DNA from: Pelargonium x hortorum
Taxonomy: Eukaryota > Streptophyta > Magnoliopsida > Geraniales > Geraniaceae
Reading direction: 5' to 3'
Assembly: GCA_036897525.1 (NCBI GenBank)
Contig: JAYMTJ010000027.1
Coordinates: 1-64,000, forward strand
Length of the DNA stretch: 64,000 bases
Below the pieces are notes generated by a model. The model was not told the DNA's origin. It saw nothing but the letters and a program-made list of their open reading frames with translations, and did not search any database. This document shows positions 1 to 12,570 of the stretch, piece by piece (position 1 is the stretch's first letter; every line of letters starts with the position of its first letter). The translations under genes were made by a program, and so were the position numbers.

Positions 1-3000
1 GGCATTTTCCAGGCCTTCGAGGATTCAGATTCAATCCTTTACGTTATGTATGATTTTATTTCTCGTACACTACCCCTTCTAATCTAATGGGTTTCGAAAA
101 AAAGACTTTACTTGGTGACAGAACAAACAAACCCCTCTTACTTAAAAAGTCTGTTTTGCTCCTTTAACCGAAATCCGCGTCATTTCTCTATATATTTAAT
201 ATAACTTTGTTGAGCTGCTATAGAAACTGAAATTTGAAAGTCCTTTTGAGGTATAGGTATCCTTGTTTATCTCTATTGTTTTCTTGCTTGGACCTAGAAG
301 TGGTACTAAATTACTAGCATTGACCTGTATTCCTTCTAAGAGGTTTATACAAACAAAGAATCCTGTATAAAGAAAAGAAGAAAGGGGAGCGCTTTTTTTT
401 GTGTCGTATATTTCGAAAGGGTTACTAACAAAATGGAATGAATGGATTGGAGCAGATAAATAGAATAGGTAAAGTTAAAAAAAGGTCCTAGATATATAAT
501 ATACATTAGGATTTTAGTTTCCGGAACTTTTATCTATACTGATAAGGACTGAGGTCTAACTCTTATTTCTCTGATTGAAAAAAAAAATTCACGGGGCTTT
601 CCATTTTTCTAGGATAATATATAGTATATTAATGTGGGGAAGGGCTACGAGTATATTTTATTTATCACGAGCCGCTTTTTGAAGTGGAACATATAAGGCA
701 TAAGATTTTTTAAGTATCAAAAAAAAGTAGCTTTCAAAACTAATGGGTTTGAACAATAAGGATTTCGGAAAGAATAGGAATTTAGGCAGCTCTCTTTGCG
801 AGTTGAGTTAAATCTATTGAGCATCCTTATTCTGGGGTTCCTGTCACGCTAGCTGTCCCGAAAAGTTGTATATGAGTTACGATATATATAGGATTCTTCT
901 TTTGTATTGAGAGAGAGTAAGCTTATTCTAAACCCCTTATGTATCTCGATTTTATTTGTAGTTATAAATCCTAGGGATCCCTTATCTTTTTTATAGGGGG
1001 AAGTAAAGATGCAACTGGTAGCTAGCTGTCTCCTATCTTGTATTGGAAGGTCTTCTTTTTTTACTAACCCCTTACTATGATATTTACATTGTATAAAAGC
1101 GTTGATGATAGGTAGCTTCATTAGCCATATTATTAAACCTTTTATTCCTATTTAGGTAATCTTTTCTGTTTATTTAGAATCTATTAGGAAATAGCACAAC
1201 AATATTAAGGTATCCCTTTTTTTTAGTACATCATCAAGAGTCTAATCTAACTAGTATTCACCTTTTTGGATTTAGCGGTGATAGCTACTTAAGAGGATTC
1301 CGCCCTATAACATACGAGTTTATTTTACTTAGTTCTGAGTTTAGGGCTTCAAGTTTGTCAGGACAAAGGAGAACTCTTTGCGGTACAAACCCCTAGGGAA
1401 TTAATTACAGAAACTCTTTGACTTTGGCATAAATTAACAACATATAAAGAAAGACCAGGAGCTCCACTAGGTTTATTCCGAGTTTTCGTTAATTAGAGCG
1501 CCCATACGTTTCTCGAAGTGAGCGACGGGCTTATTCGTAGTCAACTGGTTTGGGTACTACTTAATCTTGTGGATTTTGACTTTAACTTACTTAGTATACT
1601 GTATAAATATCTGTTTTCCTGCGGAGAACATAAGACGCATAAGGCAGAGAGGTTCCTTTTCCTTTTATTAGGGAATCCCTCGAGGGAAATACTTTATTTA
1701 AAATCTTGGGCAACTTTAGGAATAATTAGGTGCACCTAGTACAAATTACTTACTTATAGGTCCTGAAACCCGCAAAGTTTCAACAGCGATAAACCCCTGT
1801 TTAGTATCTTTTTTTCTTTACCTATCTTAACTTAAAGTAACAAATCAAGTCTTAAAAGATAAGAGTTTAACAAGTATGCGCCTTTTAATATTGTCTAAAA
1901 AAAACTCTATTCAAATTTCTGGGGGATTATAATCAGGTCTTGAAAATAGAAAAAAAAATATAGCTTGTATTTCCGCTCTATTGTATTGTAGTTAGTTTTA
2001 TTTATCCAGTTAGGATTCCTTAAGTTAATAACAACTTATGGTTGAGTTTTGTCCGTAAGAAACTTCTCTAGTATTATATTATAGGTGGTGGTCTGAAGAC
2101 CCTTTATAAATTAACTTTTTATCCTGACAAGAGGGCAATTCTCCTAAAAAGAAATACTGGTGAAAAAACGATAATGATCCATCTTGCTATGCTAGTTGTT
2201 TCTTTCAACGAAAACTTACTATGACTAGACTCCCAAGGAATCCCCTGGAACGGGCTGTATATTCGTAAGGTATTCCAACAAGCAACACGCTTGGCTTGGG
2301 TTTTTTAATTAGCTGTTATTTCTAGTCTGTAATGTTTGTGAATTTATTCTTTTAATATAAGTAGGAATTTCTGTTAAGTAAGCTCTTGCCCATTAATTTA
2401 CAGTTATTTAACTAACAACTAACCACCCGCGTGCCCCCTTTGGATTTTGGATGAGTTCCAAAACTTATCCTCTCCAAAGAAGCTCATATAGATAGATATA
2501 AATTAAAAATTACACAGGTTTGAATCTGCTTTACAAAGAAACTGGGACTTTTAAGGGTTTCGCAAACTTCGCTAAAAGTTATATCCACCCGAAAAGAGAG
2601 CTTTAAGAAACACCCAGCATATGAACTCTCCTGGATATAGAAAATTGTGAGGGACAAAACCTTATTTGGACCTCAATTCTAAGGAGGCTCTAAAAGCATA
2701 AACATATTTGACTCGGTGTAAAATGCGCTGTACTCTCAGAGCTACCCACGAGACTAGATTATCGAGGGAGTCGTCTTGTTAAAATAGCTTAAGACATCCT
2801 ATTTTGATTGACTACTTAATGAAAGCTATTTAGGAATAGAAAGTTTATTCCTTGAAAAATAAGAAACGTTTCGCTAGGATTTCCTGCAATTCCGTAATAT
2901 AATAGTTAGAATTGTTCTATTCTCAAGAGTCTAATATATATAGACTTTTCTTTCTATTTTACGGGTTTTTACCTTAATTAATTTAATACCCCATACCCCC

Positions 3001-4325
3001 CTCAAATGCGTAAAGTATACATACTATCTATTATGACTTCTCTATACATTATATTAAAAACTAATAAAGGATAATTTCGAAACCATTAGGAAAGGAAAAG
3101 GTATCAAACTTGTCTATAAATTTCTTAGTTTGATATTGTAGATTCGAATTTCCCTAACTATTAAGTCAAGGACTTCTATTCCCCATTTCTATAGGATAAA
3201 AGGGAATGCTTGTGAAAAAAACTCAACATCCCTATTAAGCATAAATCCATTTAGTAATGCATCAATCATAGTTAAAAGGCGCCAAAGCGTGGTGAGAGCA
3301 TTATAATATAGCATGGGATGCTGATAAACAAGCTGGAAGTTTTATAGCAACCATAGAAAACTCCTTTTTGGAAGCTGAGTAACCTCAAGTATATATACTG
3401 ATTTCATTTCACTTACAAATGTAGAGATTGCCTCGTACTTTTCTAATTCAATTTTCTAGATCTAGAGGGGTTCCCTTAGAAGGGATTTCCGCGCGGAGAC
3501 TGCTCAGCATTCGCTTTATTAATTTAAGTAAAGGTATCTGTATCTTATAGCCTAATCTATATATCATTGTAACTTGATTCTAGTTTCTAAGTCTAATAGA
3601 ATTAAAAATAAAAAGAATTAGCGGTGTAGAAGAAGTTTACTTCTTAACTAATAAGAATTACGTCCAATCCAATAAAGAAAGAGTGCTTCCGAAATAACAA
3701 ACAATAAAGAAAGAGGAAACTGCACTTAGCTATTCAACCAGATTATCTTTTATAAAAAGTGCCCTTATTTAAGACTAGAATACTCGTACCGCCAACCAGC
3801 TCTTGTAATGCTTTAGAAAAAGGAACTTCAAGAATCTAGGAACATAAAAGGAGTACCAAACTAAGTAAACTCGAGGATATTATCTAGTGTAAACTTTACC
3901 TAAGGCTTACTTTTTATTTGTAAATAAGAGGGCATCCTAATTAAAGAGTAAAAGTATACTATTCTTATCTTAAAAGTTATCCCATAGTAAAGAAAAGCCT
4001 TTTTTCGGACTCTTTTTGCTTGCACTAGTCTCTACTCTAATATATTTGTTTGAATGAATTAGAATCCCTTTTCTTTTAGAGTCCGTAGGAATAGGCTACG
4101 CTACTATTAGCCTGTATAGAACCTGCAGCCAGTAATGTTGAGTAACTTTACTCTAACAAAATAACAATTAAACCCAAATTTAAACGTATCCGATAGCATT
4201 ATGCGTTTTGTTACATAAGTAAAAAAAACGATTATATTAAACTTTTATAATGTAAGAAACGTCTAATTCCATAAACTTAGATTAAGAAAAAACCCAGAGT
4301 ATAATGTAGTTACTACCAAAAACTG
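1..4325. other. Unassigned non-coding stretch
   Basis: AT-rich sequence without a strong strand bias. Short open frames exist (for example 849-1121 minus and 1518-1739 plus), but their translations resemble no mitochondrial or nuclear family that I know and they show no conserved motif. I see no tRNA, rRNA or clear repeat here. Confidence 0.6.
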
Positions 4326-4619
4326 CTAACCGGATGTAGAAGACTCAAAACAAGAAATGAATAACCTACCCTTTGAAATACTTGCGCCGAGCTCTGAGCT
4401 AAGGCATAACAAGCAGTCATATGGAAACATTAGAATACGAACATTAAAAGCAATCATAAGGGCAAATAAGGCCACAGCCTCGGTAAGAGCGAACCCTAAG
4501 ATAGCGTAACCAAAGAGTTTTTTCGCTAATCCGGGATTTCTTGAGACACCCTGTATCAAAGAAGCAAAAACAATACCAATCCCAACCCCTGCACCAATTA
4601 GTTTTCCACCTTCGTACAT
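4326..4619 (-). CDS. atp9: ATP synthase F0 subunit 9-like frame, internally deleted, unrelated tail
   Basis: This 97-codon frame starts at ATG (start [11 protein letters not shown]). Its first 58 residues match subunit c of the mitochondrial F0 rotor, the proton-carrying ring in the inner membrane. The polar-loop motif RNP is at residues 27-29, and helix 2 contains [12 protein letters not shown] with the proton-binding Glu at residue 47. About 47 of these 58 positions agree with angiosperm ATP9 as I remember it. Two things are odd. About ten residues normally between GAG and VGIG in helix 1 are absent without a frame change. After ALMIAF (position 4446) the usual hydrophobic C-terminus of about seven residues is replaced by a 39-residue tail with no resemblance. 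The normal protein is about 74 residues. Shortening helix 1 should break the ring, so a pseudogene is likely; a gene completed by splicing or editing is possible. A trnK-like remnant lies upstream on the same strand. Confidence 0.75.
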   Translation of the reverse strand: MYEGGKLIGAGVGIGIVFASLIQGVSRNPGLAKKLFGYAILGFALTEAVALFALMIAFNVRILMFPYDCLLCLSSELGASISKGRLFISCFESSTSG

Positions 4620-4706
4620 AATTAAAAAAATTGAAATAAAAAGTCTGGTTTTAATTTGATCAGAATATTCAGCACTCTGTTTTCATTACGTAAGAATATC
4701 TTTGAC

Positions 4707-4778
4707 GGGCACAGCAGGACTTGAACTTGCGGCCATTAGGTTAATCTTCCAATGCTCTGCCAACTGAGCCGCCTATCT
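4707..4778 (-). tRNA. trnK: trnK(UUU)-like remnant, 3' two thirds preserved
   Basis: Read on the minus strand, a perfect D arm (GCTCAGTTGGCAGAGC, plus-strand 4754-4769) is followed by an anticodon arm whose flanks match mitochondrial tRNA-Lys (ATTGG...TTAACCTAATGG). Then come a T arm with loop TTCAAGT and a 3' acceptor strand TGTGCCC. Against tRNA-Lys(UUU) the anticodon loop has changed: AGATTAA stands where CTTTTAA is expected, so no UUU anticodon remains and position 33 is not T. The 5' acceptor strand (AGATAGG) does not pair with TGTGCCC, and the T stem has one A-C mismatch. This fits a decayed tRNA gene more than a working one. It lies about 90 bases upstream of the atp9-like frame on the same strand. 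Confidence 0.55.
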
Positions 4779-4809
4779 ATAAGTTTATTATTAGAATCAA
4801 CTTTACTCG

Positions 4810-4824
4810 ATATAATCTCAGTGA
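4810..4824 (+). repeat. 15-mer ATATAATCTCAGTGA, copy 1 of 3
   Basis: The same 15 bases occur at 8918-8932 and 9050-9064 in the same orientation. Copies 1 and 2 share one more base upstream (G); copies 2 and 3 share two more downstream (TT). Function unknown. Confidence 0.6.
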
Positions 4825-5324
4825 AGGTGGAAAATAGATCCTATTAATTACTGCAGGATGTAGCCTAGTTCTTGGACTTGCGAGGAAAGTTATAAAAACG
4901 ACTCTACGGCCTTATAGCGCACCTTTTTATACACTCCTATAGATACGGCAAGACTTTTTTTTTTAAGAAGCCTAACTCCAACTAATCCTCATAAAGGCTT
5001 TAGCTCTCTTACTTATTTAGAATTTGTGTCTAGAACTCTGAAACCCTTGTGCAAGAGTAAAAGTTAAATAATATTATAAATTAAACTTTGAACGAATACT
5101 TTGCTATATAGTGTATTTTTCAACCTGCAGGGTCCTGCTTCTAATAATTTGAAATTCTGAGGCACATGCTTTTGTATATTAAGGGATCCCTTTTGTTAAA
5201 TATGCTGTAAGAACACGTTGTAAAAATCTGACAAAGTCATTTTTATCGTTACCATAGTGCTTAATTTAATTAAGAGTGAATTCCCCCGGCCCCGAATAGT
5301 AGAAAAGGTTTTTTTAAGTATTCC

Positions 5325-5343
5325 AAACAAACAAACAAACAAA
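5325..5343 (+). repeat. (AAAC)n microsatellite
   Basis: Four AAAC units followed by AAA. Confidence 0.9.
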
Positions 5344-6022
5344 GGTACCAATAACTCCAGATCTCTCTGGAAATCCACAGAGTTTTTAGCTATAAGTCCG
5401 AGAATAAAGAAGGAGTCCAGTAAATTAAGGGGGTACATAGGAGTTAACTAAGTCTTAAAATTTTATGGAATTATTCATATAAGATAAACTTCTTTAGAAA
5501 TGGAAGTTAGAAGATAAGCTTTTACCACTAAATGAGAGACGCTTTGCCTTTTTGGTTAAGTAGCACTTGAACCTATGACTTCTTTCATCTGAAACTTAAG
5601 TTTAACAAGGAAATTAATTAATTCTAGGGCGGGTAGCTTATATCTAAACTCGTTCTACTTTTCTAATCTAACTTTCGGGTAATTAACCTAAGTTGAGCCC
5701 TTCTTATATATAAGACCTCAAAATAGGAAATGAGAATTACCCTCCTAGACTCCTTTTAAAATTTCTATGCTTGTTATGCAGAACTTTTCGCGGAAATCAA
5801 AGTAAAAATACCTTAGTACTAAAGCTAGGAGCACTCTTTTAGAAAGTAGGGTAGCAGACTCTTAAGTTGTATATCCTTTCTTTCAAAAAACTTAAAATAT
5901 CCAACCAAAGACACTCTCTACAGAAATTCCTTATTAGATTGACTTCCCCGGTACTACCTGCTTTGCCTTATTAGCTGGGCTGCAAGAGGCAGGACAAGAA
6001 ATTAGACCAAATTCTTTTTAGT

Positions 6023-6096
6023 TTTAGATCCCTAAAATCCAGAACTCTTGACTTTGAAACTGAAATCCTTTCTATTACACTACCTCGAGAAGACTC
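6023..6096 (-). tRNA. tRNA-like remnant, possibly Glu-type
   Basis: The minus strand reads GGTAGTGTAATAGAAAGGAT (D-arm-like), then TTTCAGTTTCAAAGTC, then AAGAGTTCTGGATTTT (T-arm-like). GATTT and AAGTC can pair around a loop containing TTC, which would suit tRNA-Glu(UUC). The loop is one base too long and the acceptor ends are not complementary. Weak. Confidence 0.22.
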
Positions 6097-8445
6097 TAGC
6101 AAAAGCTGTAAATCCCTGATACAAAATTATTAAAAGAATATAGTATTTGTTTACCTTACTCTAACATTTTTTTTTTTTAATTAACCTATTCGAGTAAAGT
6201 AGAGAGCACAACAACAGCAAACTTTTAAACTAACTTACGCGGAAACCCTTGAGTCTCAGACAGCCCCTTTACCTTAGAATAGAGAACTCCCATAAACTCC
6301 GAAAGCTATAAGAGTAAGAAAAGACGCTCAGTTTCTTATATACCAGTTTCCTTACAAGCCCGGGTACTGCATATACATATACGAGTTCCCCTGATCCTGC
6401 TTCTTAACCTTCAAGCCTTTCTTTCCTTAGAGCCAGACCTGCGCCCTTTTTTCACAGGGACTCTATACTACTCCTATTTAGTACATCAAAACTCTAATAA
6501 CTCAAAAAGTTCTACTTTCATACTCGAAAATCAGAAACAAAAAGAGCTGCTACATCTTCTTTCTGCTTACTCTTTCTTGATAACTTTTGAACAACTACTT
6601 CACCGAGGACTTCCTAAAGCTTATAAAATGGGTTAGGGATTCATTCAAACAACCCGGGGAATTTTCTGTCTATAATATCGTTTATCTGCAGTTTCCGTAC
6701 TCAGTTAAGATTCCCCTTCTTTCATTTGACCTAATTAGCATCCAGATTTTATTATATCCTTCTCAAATTGCTTGACTTATCCCTTTCACAGACTTTGGAA
6801 TACCCTTTCATATCTTTTCTTTCTGAACTAGACCTACTCCTGAAGAAACTCTTCTATTAGAATTAGACCCCTTTTTCTCAAAAGAAGTAGGATTCGTATA
6901 CACGCAAAAGCTTGTACTTTTTCATTTCAACCCACGAAATTCCCCGCCCTGTTCAAGTCAAACCTTTCCATACGAAATCTCGAAAAAGCCCTCTTCTGTA
7001 CCCCCTGATTTGAATGAAATGGAGTACTCTGAAAAATTCCCTATCTCCAAAGCTATCCCTTATTTAGAATTTAGATTCTTATTCCTGGGGACTTGAAAAC
7101 CTATACTACTAGGTATCCCGTCTCTACATCAAGAGCTCATTAAGAGCTTATACCTTTGCTCCAACTCTGCCAAGTCCAATTTGTGAAAACTCTTAGTATT
7201 CAGACTAGGAAAATACAAACTTTTGAATCTACTTTCTCTTGCCAAAACCAGTTCAAAGTCCTTCTACCTAAGACTGCAACTCCCGAAGGGCTACCTTTTA
7301 GGAACACTAGATTCTACTTTGAAGTCAAAGACTTTCAAAAAAACCATAAAGAGTACTTAGTACAACCAAACTCTATACCTATCTCTCTTTTATTTACCTT
7401 TCACAGGAAACAGGCGGCTTTCAATATCCCAATAAAAGGGCCTTCCTGTCTTTAACGACCCCATAAAACTCGGGAGCTAAGACTAGGAAAATCTCTACCT
7501 ACTAAACCCCGCTTATAAAGCCTAAACTAGAATCCAATAAAGAAAAGGTAGGAAATCTTTAAACTCAATTTACGAAGCAGAACCTGCTTTTACAAATATC
7601 CTGTAAACCCCCGACTTATCCTAAAAGAAAAGATTCATAGCTTTTTCTTAGTGATAACAATAGCATTACCCAAAACTTGACTTTATAAGGACCTCTTAGC
7701 CAGCCTAAAGTCAGTCTCTCCCTTCCAAAAAAGGAAAACCCCAAGCCTTTCTCCTACATAGCTAGAGTTGAAATGAAATACGAAACCGGCAAGCCTAGAG
7801 ACTTCAAGTTCAAGAGCAACTCCTCAAGGAAAGGGCTTCCCAGTCAAATAAACCTAACTGACTCTCGAGAGTGCCCTTCTTACCCTAGTACTTTTTATTA
7901 AAGGATTCTCCCTATTAATATTATCAACCCACCCAGGGATCTCCTTATCCTCTCTCTCTTCTTACGGGACTTCATTAATAAATCCAGTTAAGCTTTTTGA
8001 ATAGTCCGACTTTATGGACTTGACAACCTACACTCTTTCCTATAAAATCTGTATACCCTAATTCTGCAGCCCACTAAGAGCTTGTGCTTTATAAAATGGA
8101 TATTCCCTACTTGTTGTTTTACCTGCTCAAAATAAAGTCTTGTTCTTATGACCTCTTTGTTTTCTTTCATTCTTTCTTTTCTTATTCTTCGTACCAAAGC
8201 CAATAAAACGAGAATACAAATCAGATCCTGCCAAACCCGTTATCTAGCGTGCTCTTTATTTGCAGTTGAGGTACCCTCCTATCTACTTGCCCCTAAAAGT
8301 ACCTTAACTTAAGCGGACCTAACTAATCCTATCTATCTCCTTCTATCTAGCTAGTGTCCTATTAAACTAACGAAAGGAGCTTACTTAGAAATTGATTCTA
8401 GCCTGACCTTTGACCTATAACTACAGGAAATTGGTTTGAACCTTA

Positions 8446-8463
8446 TCTCAAACAGACTGAACC
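8446..8463 (+). repeat. 18-bp direct repeat, copy 1
   Basis: TCTCAAACAGACTGAACC; an identical copy lies at 9659-9676. The following AGAGT is also seen after the near copy at 11731-11750 (AACAGACTGGAACCAGAGT). Confidence 0.7.
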
Positions 8464-8917
8464 AGAGTAAAGTCAAACTAAACACTAGCAGACACGGGTC
8501 CTAATTCCATAAATCTTTCAATACGAAAACTCGTTTAAGCTCTCTCTTACCCCTTCTTTCACCGGAATATATTCAAATACAGTAGGTTCTAATTGCACAA
8601 ACCTATGCCTTATAGTCAGACCCGTAGGAAACCCCGGAGTTAATTTACAAAATTGACTTACTTACTAAAGTCCCAATAAACAGAATATGAAGAAATCAAA
8701 TCCAACTAAAAACAAGTAAGAAAAGAAAAAGCTACATACTAGACGAATAGGATTGATTGCCCAAGTCCTAATCTAGATGTGCGCGATCAGATGCTTTCAC
8801 TCAGTCACGAAATCTCTTTGAACCAAAGACTATCCATATTAAAGTCGACCGATTGAACAATCTCGAGATCTCTTTTTGTTTCTATTCAGATAAGGGAATC
8901 CCTGTAAAATTGAGTTG

Positions 8918-8932
8918 ATATAATCTCAGTGA
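8918..8932 (+). repeat. 15-mer ATATAATCTCAGTGA, copy 2 of 3
   Basis: Identical to 4810-4824 and 9050-9064. It lies 132 bases from copy 3. Confidence 0.6.
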
Positions 8933-9049
8933 TTCAAATCAGAAAGATCCTTGAACCCATGGCCATACCTTTTTAAGACCTATGTTGTAACCTCGCATCT
9001 CAATAAGTGACTCTCGGCCTATCGCTGAGAGAGTCCTAGTTTCAAAAAC

Positions 9050-9064
9050 ATATAATCTCAGTGA
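9050..9064 (+). repeat. 15-mer ATATAATCTCAGTGA, copy 3 of 3
   Basis: Identical to 4810-4824 and 8918-8932. Confidence 0.6.
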
Positions 9065-9658
9065 TTTCGTACTTGGCACAATGGAGGTCAGCCTGGCGTG
9101 CGTACTAAACCCTTGCTTAGAAATTCCCAAAGTGAAAATTCCTTTCAGCAGCTCCAAAAAGCCTGGATCTAGACACTTTGCCTTAGACTTAGACCTGTAC
9201 TCGTCCAAAAACACCTAGAAGATCCGTAGCGAGAACCTACTCAGTTACTTTCTAATTTATAAGTACAAGGAATTTGATCTCCAACCCCTGTTTAAAGGAA
9301 GCTTTTCATTGAAGGCATCCCAGTCACAAAAAAAGCAGTATCTGTGGAACTAGAACTAGAAAATCTAAACTATCTAGAAGGAAATGCCCCCCTGTTTTTA
9401 GATTCACACTTATATCTAATCTAAAAGAGAGAAGGCCTATGTCAGGCTAACCCCTCCCTAACCTAAGAAAGACTCTGTAAGTATATATCTATTAATGATT
9501 AATGAAAGAAACTATGCCTATCAAACCTTTAAATAGTACTGAAAAACACAAAAGACCTTACCCTGAAATCCCTGAATCTGACTCTTTAGGAAAGGAAAAC
9601 GGATTCTTTGTAAATTGTAAAAAAGAATTTCTACTCTTTCTTACTTCGATACTTACTC

Positions 9659-9676
9659 TCTCAAACAGACTGAACC
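9659..9676 (+). repeat. 18-bp direct repeat, copy 2
   Basis: Exact copy of 8446-8463 in the same orientation, inside the C-rich block. Confidence 0.7.
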
Positions 9677-11002
9677 TTCTTCTGTAGACCCGCTTTTGTA
9701 CCCCCTATTTACTTTGTTTTCTCCATTTTCTTTTTTATAATTCTATCTCAACCTAAACCGGGCTAGCCAAAGGAACTTCATTTTCCACTAGATCTATCTC
9801 TCGTTCTATTTAAAGGCACTTGAGAATACCCTTAGATATAAAAAAGCACAAGGGAAACTCCCTCCTTGCAATGAAAGAAATAGCAACTACTTAAAAACAG
9901 TGAATGAAAGCCTTTACTCCCGTAAAAGCTGGTTTCAAAAGGAAGGTCAATCGATTCAAACGAGACCCGTCTTACTCTCCAGGAGGCTTAGAATCTCGAT
10001 TATAGACAGTTGATGGGTCATTTAAGGTGCTACCTATTCAACGTACGTATAGCCCTTTCTAATGCATTTGACAGACCTTGCTTTTTTGCTTTAGAGACTC
10101 ACCCAAGGGGCTTTATGAGTCTTTACTACTTTTTTAGTTACTTATTCTATTTCTATGAAGCTCCTCTTTTCCAGGAATTCCATGTCTATAAAGAACCCCA
10201 ACGGAAAGAGAGCTCTATTGATTTAGTGAAAGATATCCTTCAGAAACTACTCCACCCAACTGACCTGAATATCCATTGTTGAATATCTAGAACCAGAAAC
10301 CTAGGAAATCTATCCAAAAAGACTAAATTACATTTCTCAATCTCAACTAACTTACTAAAAAATCCCCTGCCCTTTCAAATTCCTTGTCTCGTTCAACAGC
10401 TCACCTATAATGAATTGTAGAATACCTGACAATGGAAGACCGGCTTACTTACTATTCTATAACTCTATAACAACTGAAATTCTATCATTCTATCTAAAAA
10501 GAAAACGAAGGAGCCTGCCCAGGAAACGCACTTTATCCAAGACTCTTGCATTCGATTGAACCTAGAACTTCCCCTCAGGAAAATCCCTAAGCTAAGGAGA
10601 TTCCTTTAATTAAGGAGTGAGGAAAGACTTTCCAGTCAAAAAAGAAAGAGATAATAAATCAGAGTTCCTTCTGTAAGCACTGAAATTGATAACCCCAAAA
10701 CTAGAAATAGGATCCATATACACGTCAAAGGACTACCTTTTTCTATACCAACCTTACCAATTTGACTTCATTACTCAATTCCCAGCTAACCCAAGTAGCT
10801 CTATATCTTAATGAGACCCATACATATCTTTCAAAAACCCCAGAGACCAAGGTATCCACAGCTTGACTGATCCCTTTAGCGACCCGGGGAAGGCCTTATA
10901 CCACCTACTACTTATACTTTTACTGACTTACTTTCCTACCAACCCCCTCGTTAAAGCCTGAGTCTTATGTTAAAACCCCTCTTATATGTTTAACTTATCA
11001 AA

Positions 11003-11060
11003 TTGAAGAGTAAACCGAAGAATACTAAAGTTACTATCCATAAGTTCTAAAATGTCAACT
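11003..11060 (-). repeat. Repeat family copy with exact 30-bp inverted match
   Basis: Positions 11003-11032 are the exact reverse complement of 17940-17969, 30 of 30 bases. Beyond this core, GGATAGT and TTGACATT on the minus strand continue the similarity to the other family members with small gaps. Confidence 0.8.
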
Positions 11061-11378
11061 ATCACCAATTAAGGGGTCAATATAAGGTAAGGTGCTTTTA
11101 TTCGACCTATCTATTTTGAAAAGCTTTTGCTAATATCTTTCTTATTAAAAGACCCTTTTTAGAATCAAAGTCCTTATATTGAGAAACTTTAACTGCCTAT
11201 ACCGGTTTACCCATTTACCACTGAACTCTACCTGAAAGCTAACCCGAAGCTCTAGGAAACCCCTAAAACTCCACCAATTTATAGCGTTGGAAATAAAGAA
11301 ACAGACTTTAGGAGCAACTACTTAACCAAAGAATTTACAATCAGTCAAAGAAACAAGTAAGACAAATCAGAGCGGGTG

Positions 11379-11402
11379 CTAAAGTTATTATCTAGAATGC
11401 TG
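11379..11402 (-). repeat. Short repeat family copy
   Basis: On the minus strand this reads AGCATTCTAGATAATAACTT, one base from the matching word at 61.24 kb (AGCATTCTAGATAGTAACTT) and close to GGATAGTAACTT of the longer copies. Confidence 0.5.
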
Positions 11403-12432
11403 TTTTTTGTTAGTTAGGATGCCTTTTAAACCCGTTTTTTACCTATTCAACCTATTCCGCAGCCTTTGTTTTAGTGAATTTCTTATTTGAAAGAAACTTC
11501 TGTAGCTTTGCAGACTAGCTCACGGAGCCTTTTAGAGACAACATTTACTGCTTATTATACGAAACTCCTAACTTTCCACGCCTATAACTATCAAAGAATT
11601 TCCTGTCCAGCGAATCCCGCAAAAAGGGAATACAGACCCATGATATCTAGAATGCCCTTTTTTAGGTACTTCATCGGCCCCCTATACTGCTCGATAAACT
11701 CGTTTACCTTCAAGATTGACTATGTGTCTTTAACAGACTGGAACCAGAGTATACACTAACACTACACTCCTTTTTGACTCAAAAAAACGCCTATCCCTTG
11801 CTTACTGCCTCCTTCTCTTCTTAGATTAGACAAGAATCCTTTTCTAGAACAACGGAATCTCCTTTAGAAAACGAACTTACAGAAGGGAAGCTCTATCCTT
11901 TTGAACTCCACACACCCATACACTAGCTAGAGCAAATAAAAAGAAACCAATATTGTCTCCCAGTTTAGCTTATGGAAACAAAGTAACAGACACTATAAGC
12001 AACCTCCTAAACTCCAAGAGTTGACTCAGTAAATGGGATTGACTCTTATACTTCTAAGGTACCTACCCTCATAACGGATAAGCTCCCCAGTGCAAGAGGG
12101 CTTCGCGCCTATAAACTAAACAAACAACTATAAATAATAAGACAGTAGCTACATACCTAGACTACCTCCCCCTACACCCCTTGTCAGTATATAAGTCTAA
12201 GTGGTTAGTTAAAGCTCATACTCCTGCTGCTATAGCTTATTCTACTACTGCTAGGCGCCTAGTACAGCTTATCCTTCTCCTAATATAATAAAGAGAGTAC
12301 AGAATCCCAAACAGCAAAGAAAAAAGTAAGACAAGTGTAAACCAATTAAAATAAAGAATTCAAGAATATAGAAAGAAAAAGAATTAGCCTGTGTTTGTTG
12401 GTGCTATATCAGGTATTATCTATCAACTAAAG

Positions 12433-12570
12433 AAACTCTTACATTTGTAACAGCAACCCCGTTTAAACTAGAAGGTTCACTCGGTAAGATAGACATACTA
12501 TGCGTTAGGCTCTTACCTTCTCTACTGATAAACTACATAGGACAAGAAGAGTCTATCCTAAACAACTACC
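12433..12570. repeat. 710-bp-spaced unit, first copy
   Basis: Shares CTCTTACATT, TCGGTAAGA, AGAC, TTAGG, CCTTCTCTAC, ATAAAC, AAGAAGAGT and TCCTAAAC in order with 13148-13285. The offset is constant at about 710 bases. Confidence 0.65.

Larger units (their letters stand above)
4779..6022. other. Unassigned non-coding stretch with an (AAAC)n run
   Basis: Holds one copy of the 15-mer ATATAATCTCAGTGA (4810-4824) and a short AAAC tandem run (5325-5343). Two overlapping frames on opposite strands (5196-5438 and 5257-5451) have no recognisable content. A T-arm-like segment near 5550-5575 on the minus strand was considered but is too weak to list as a tRNA. Confidence 0.5.

Noticed and set aside
5545-5620. 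Possible minus-strand tRNA with T-loop ATAGGTTCAAGTGCTA.
   Set aside because: The T stem pairs poorly and no D arm is evident.
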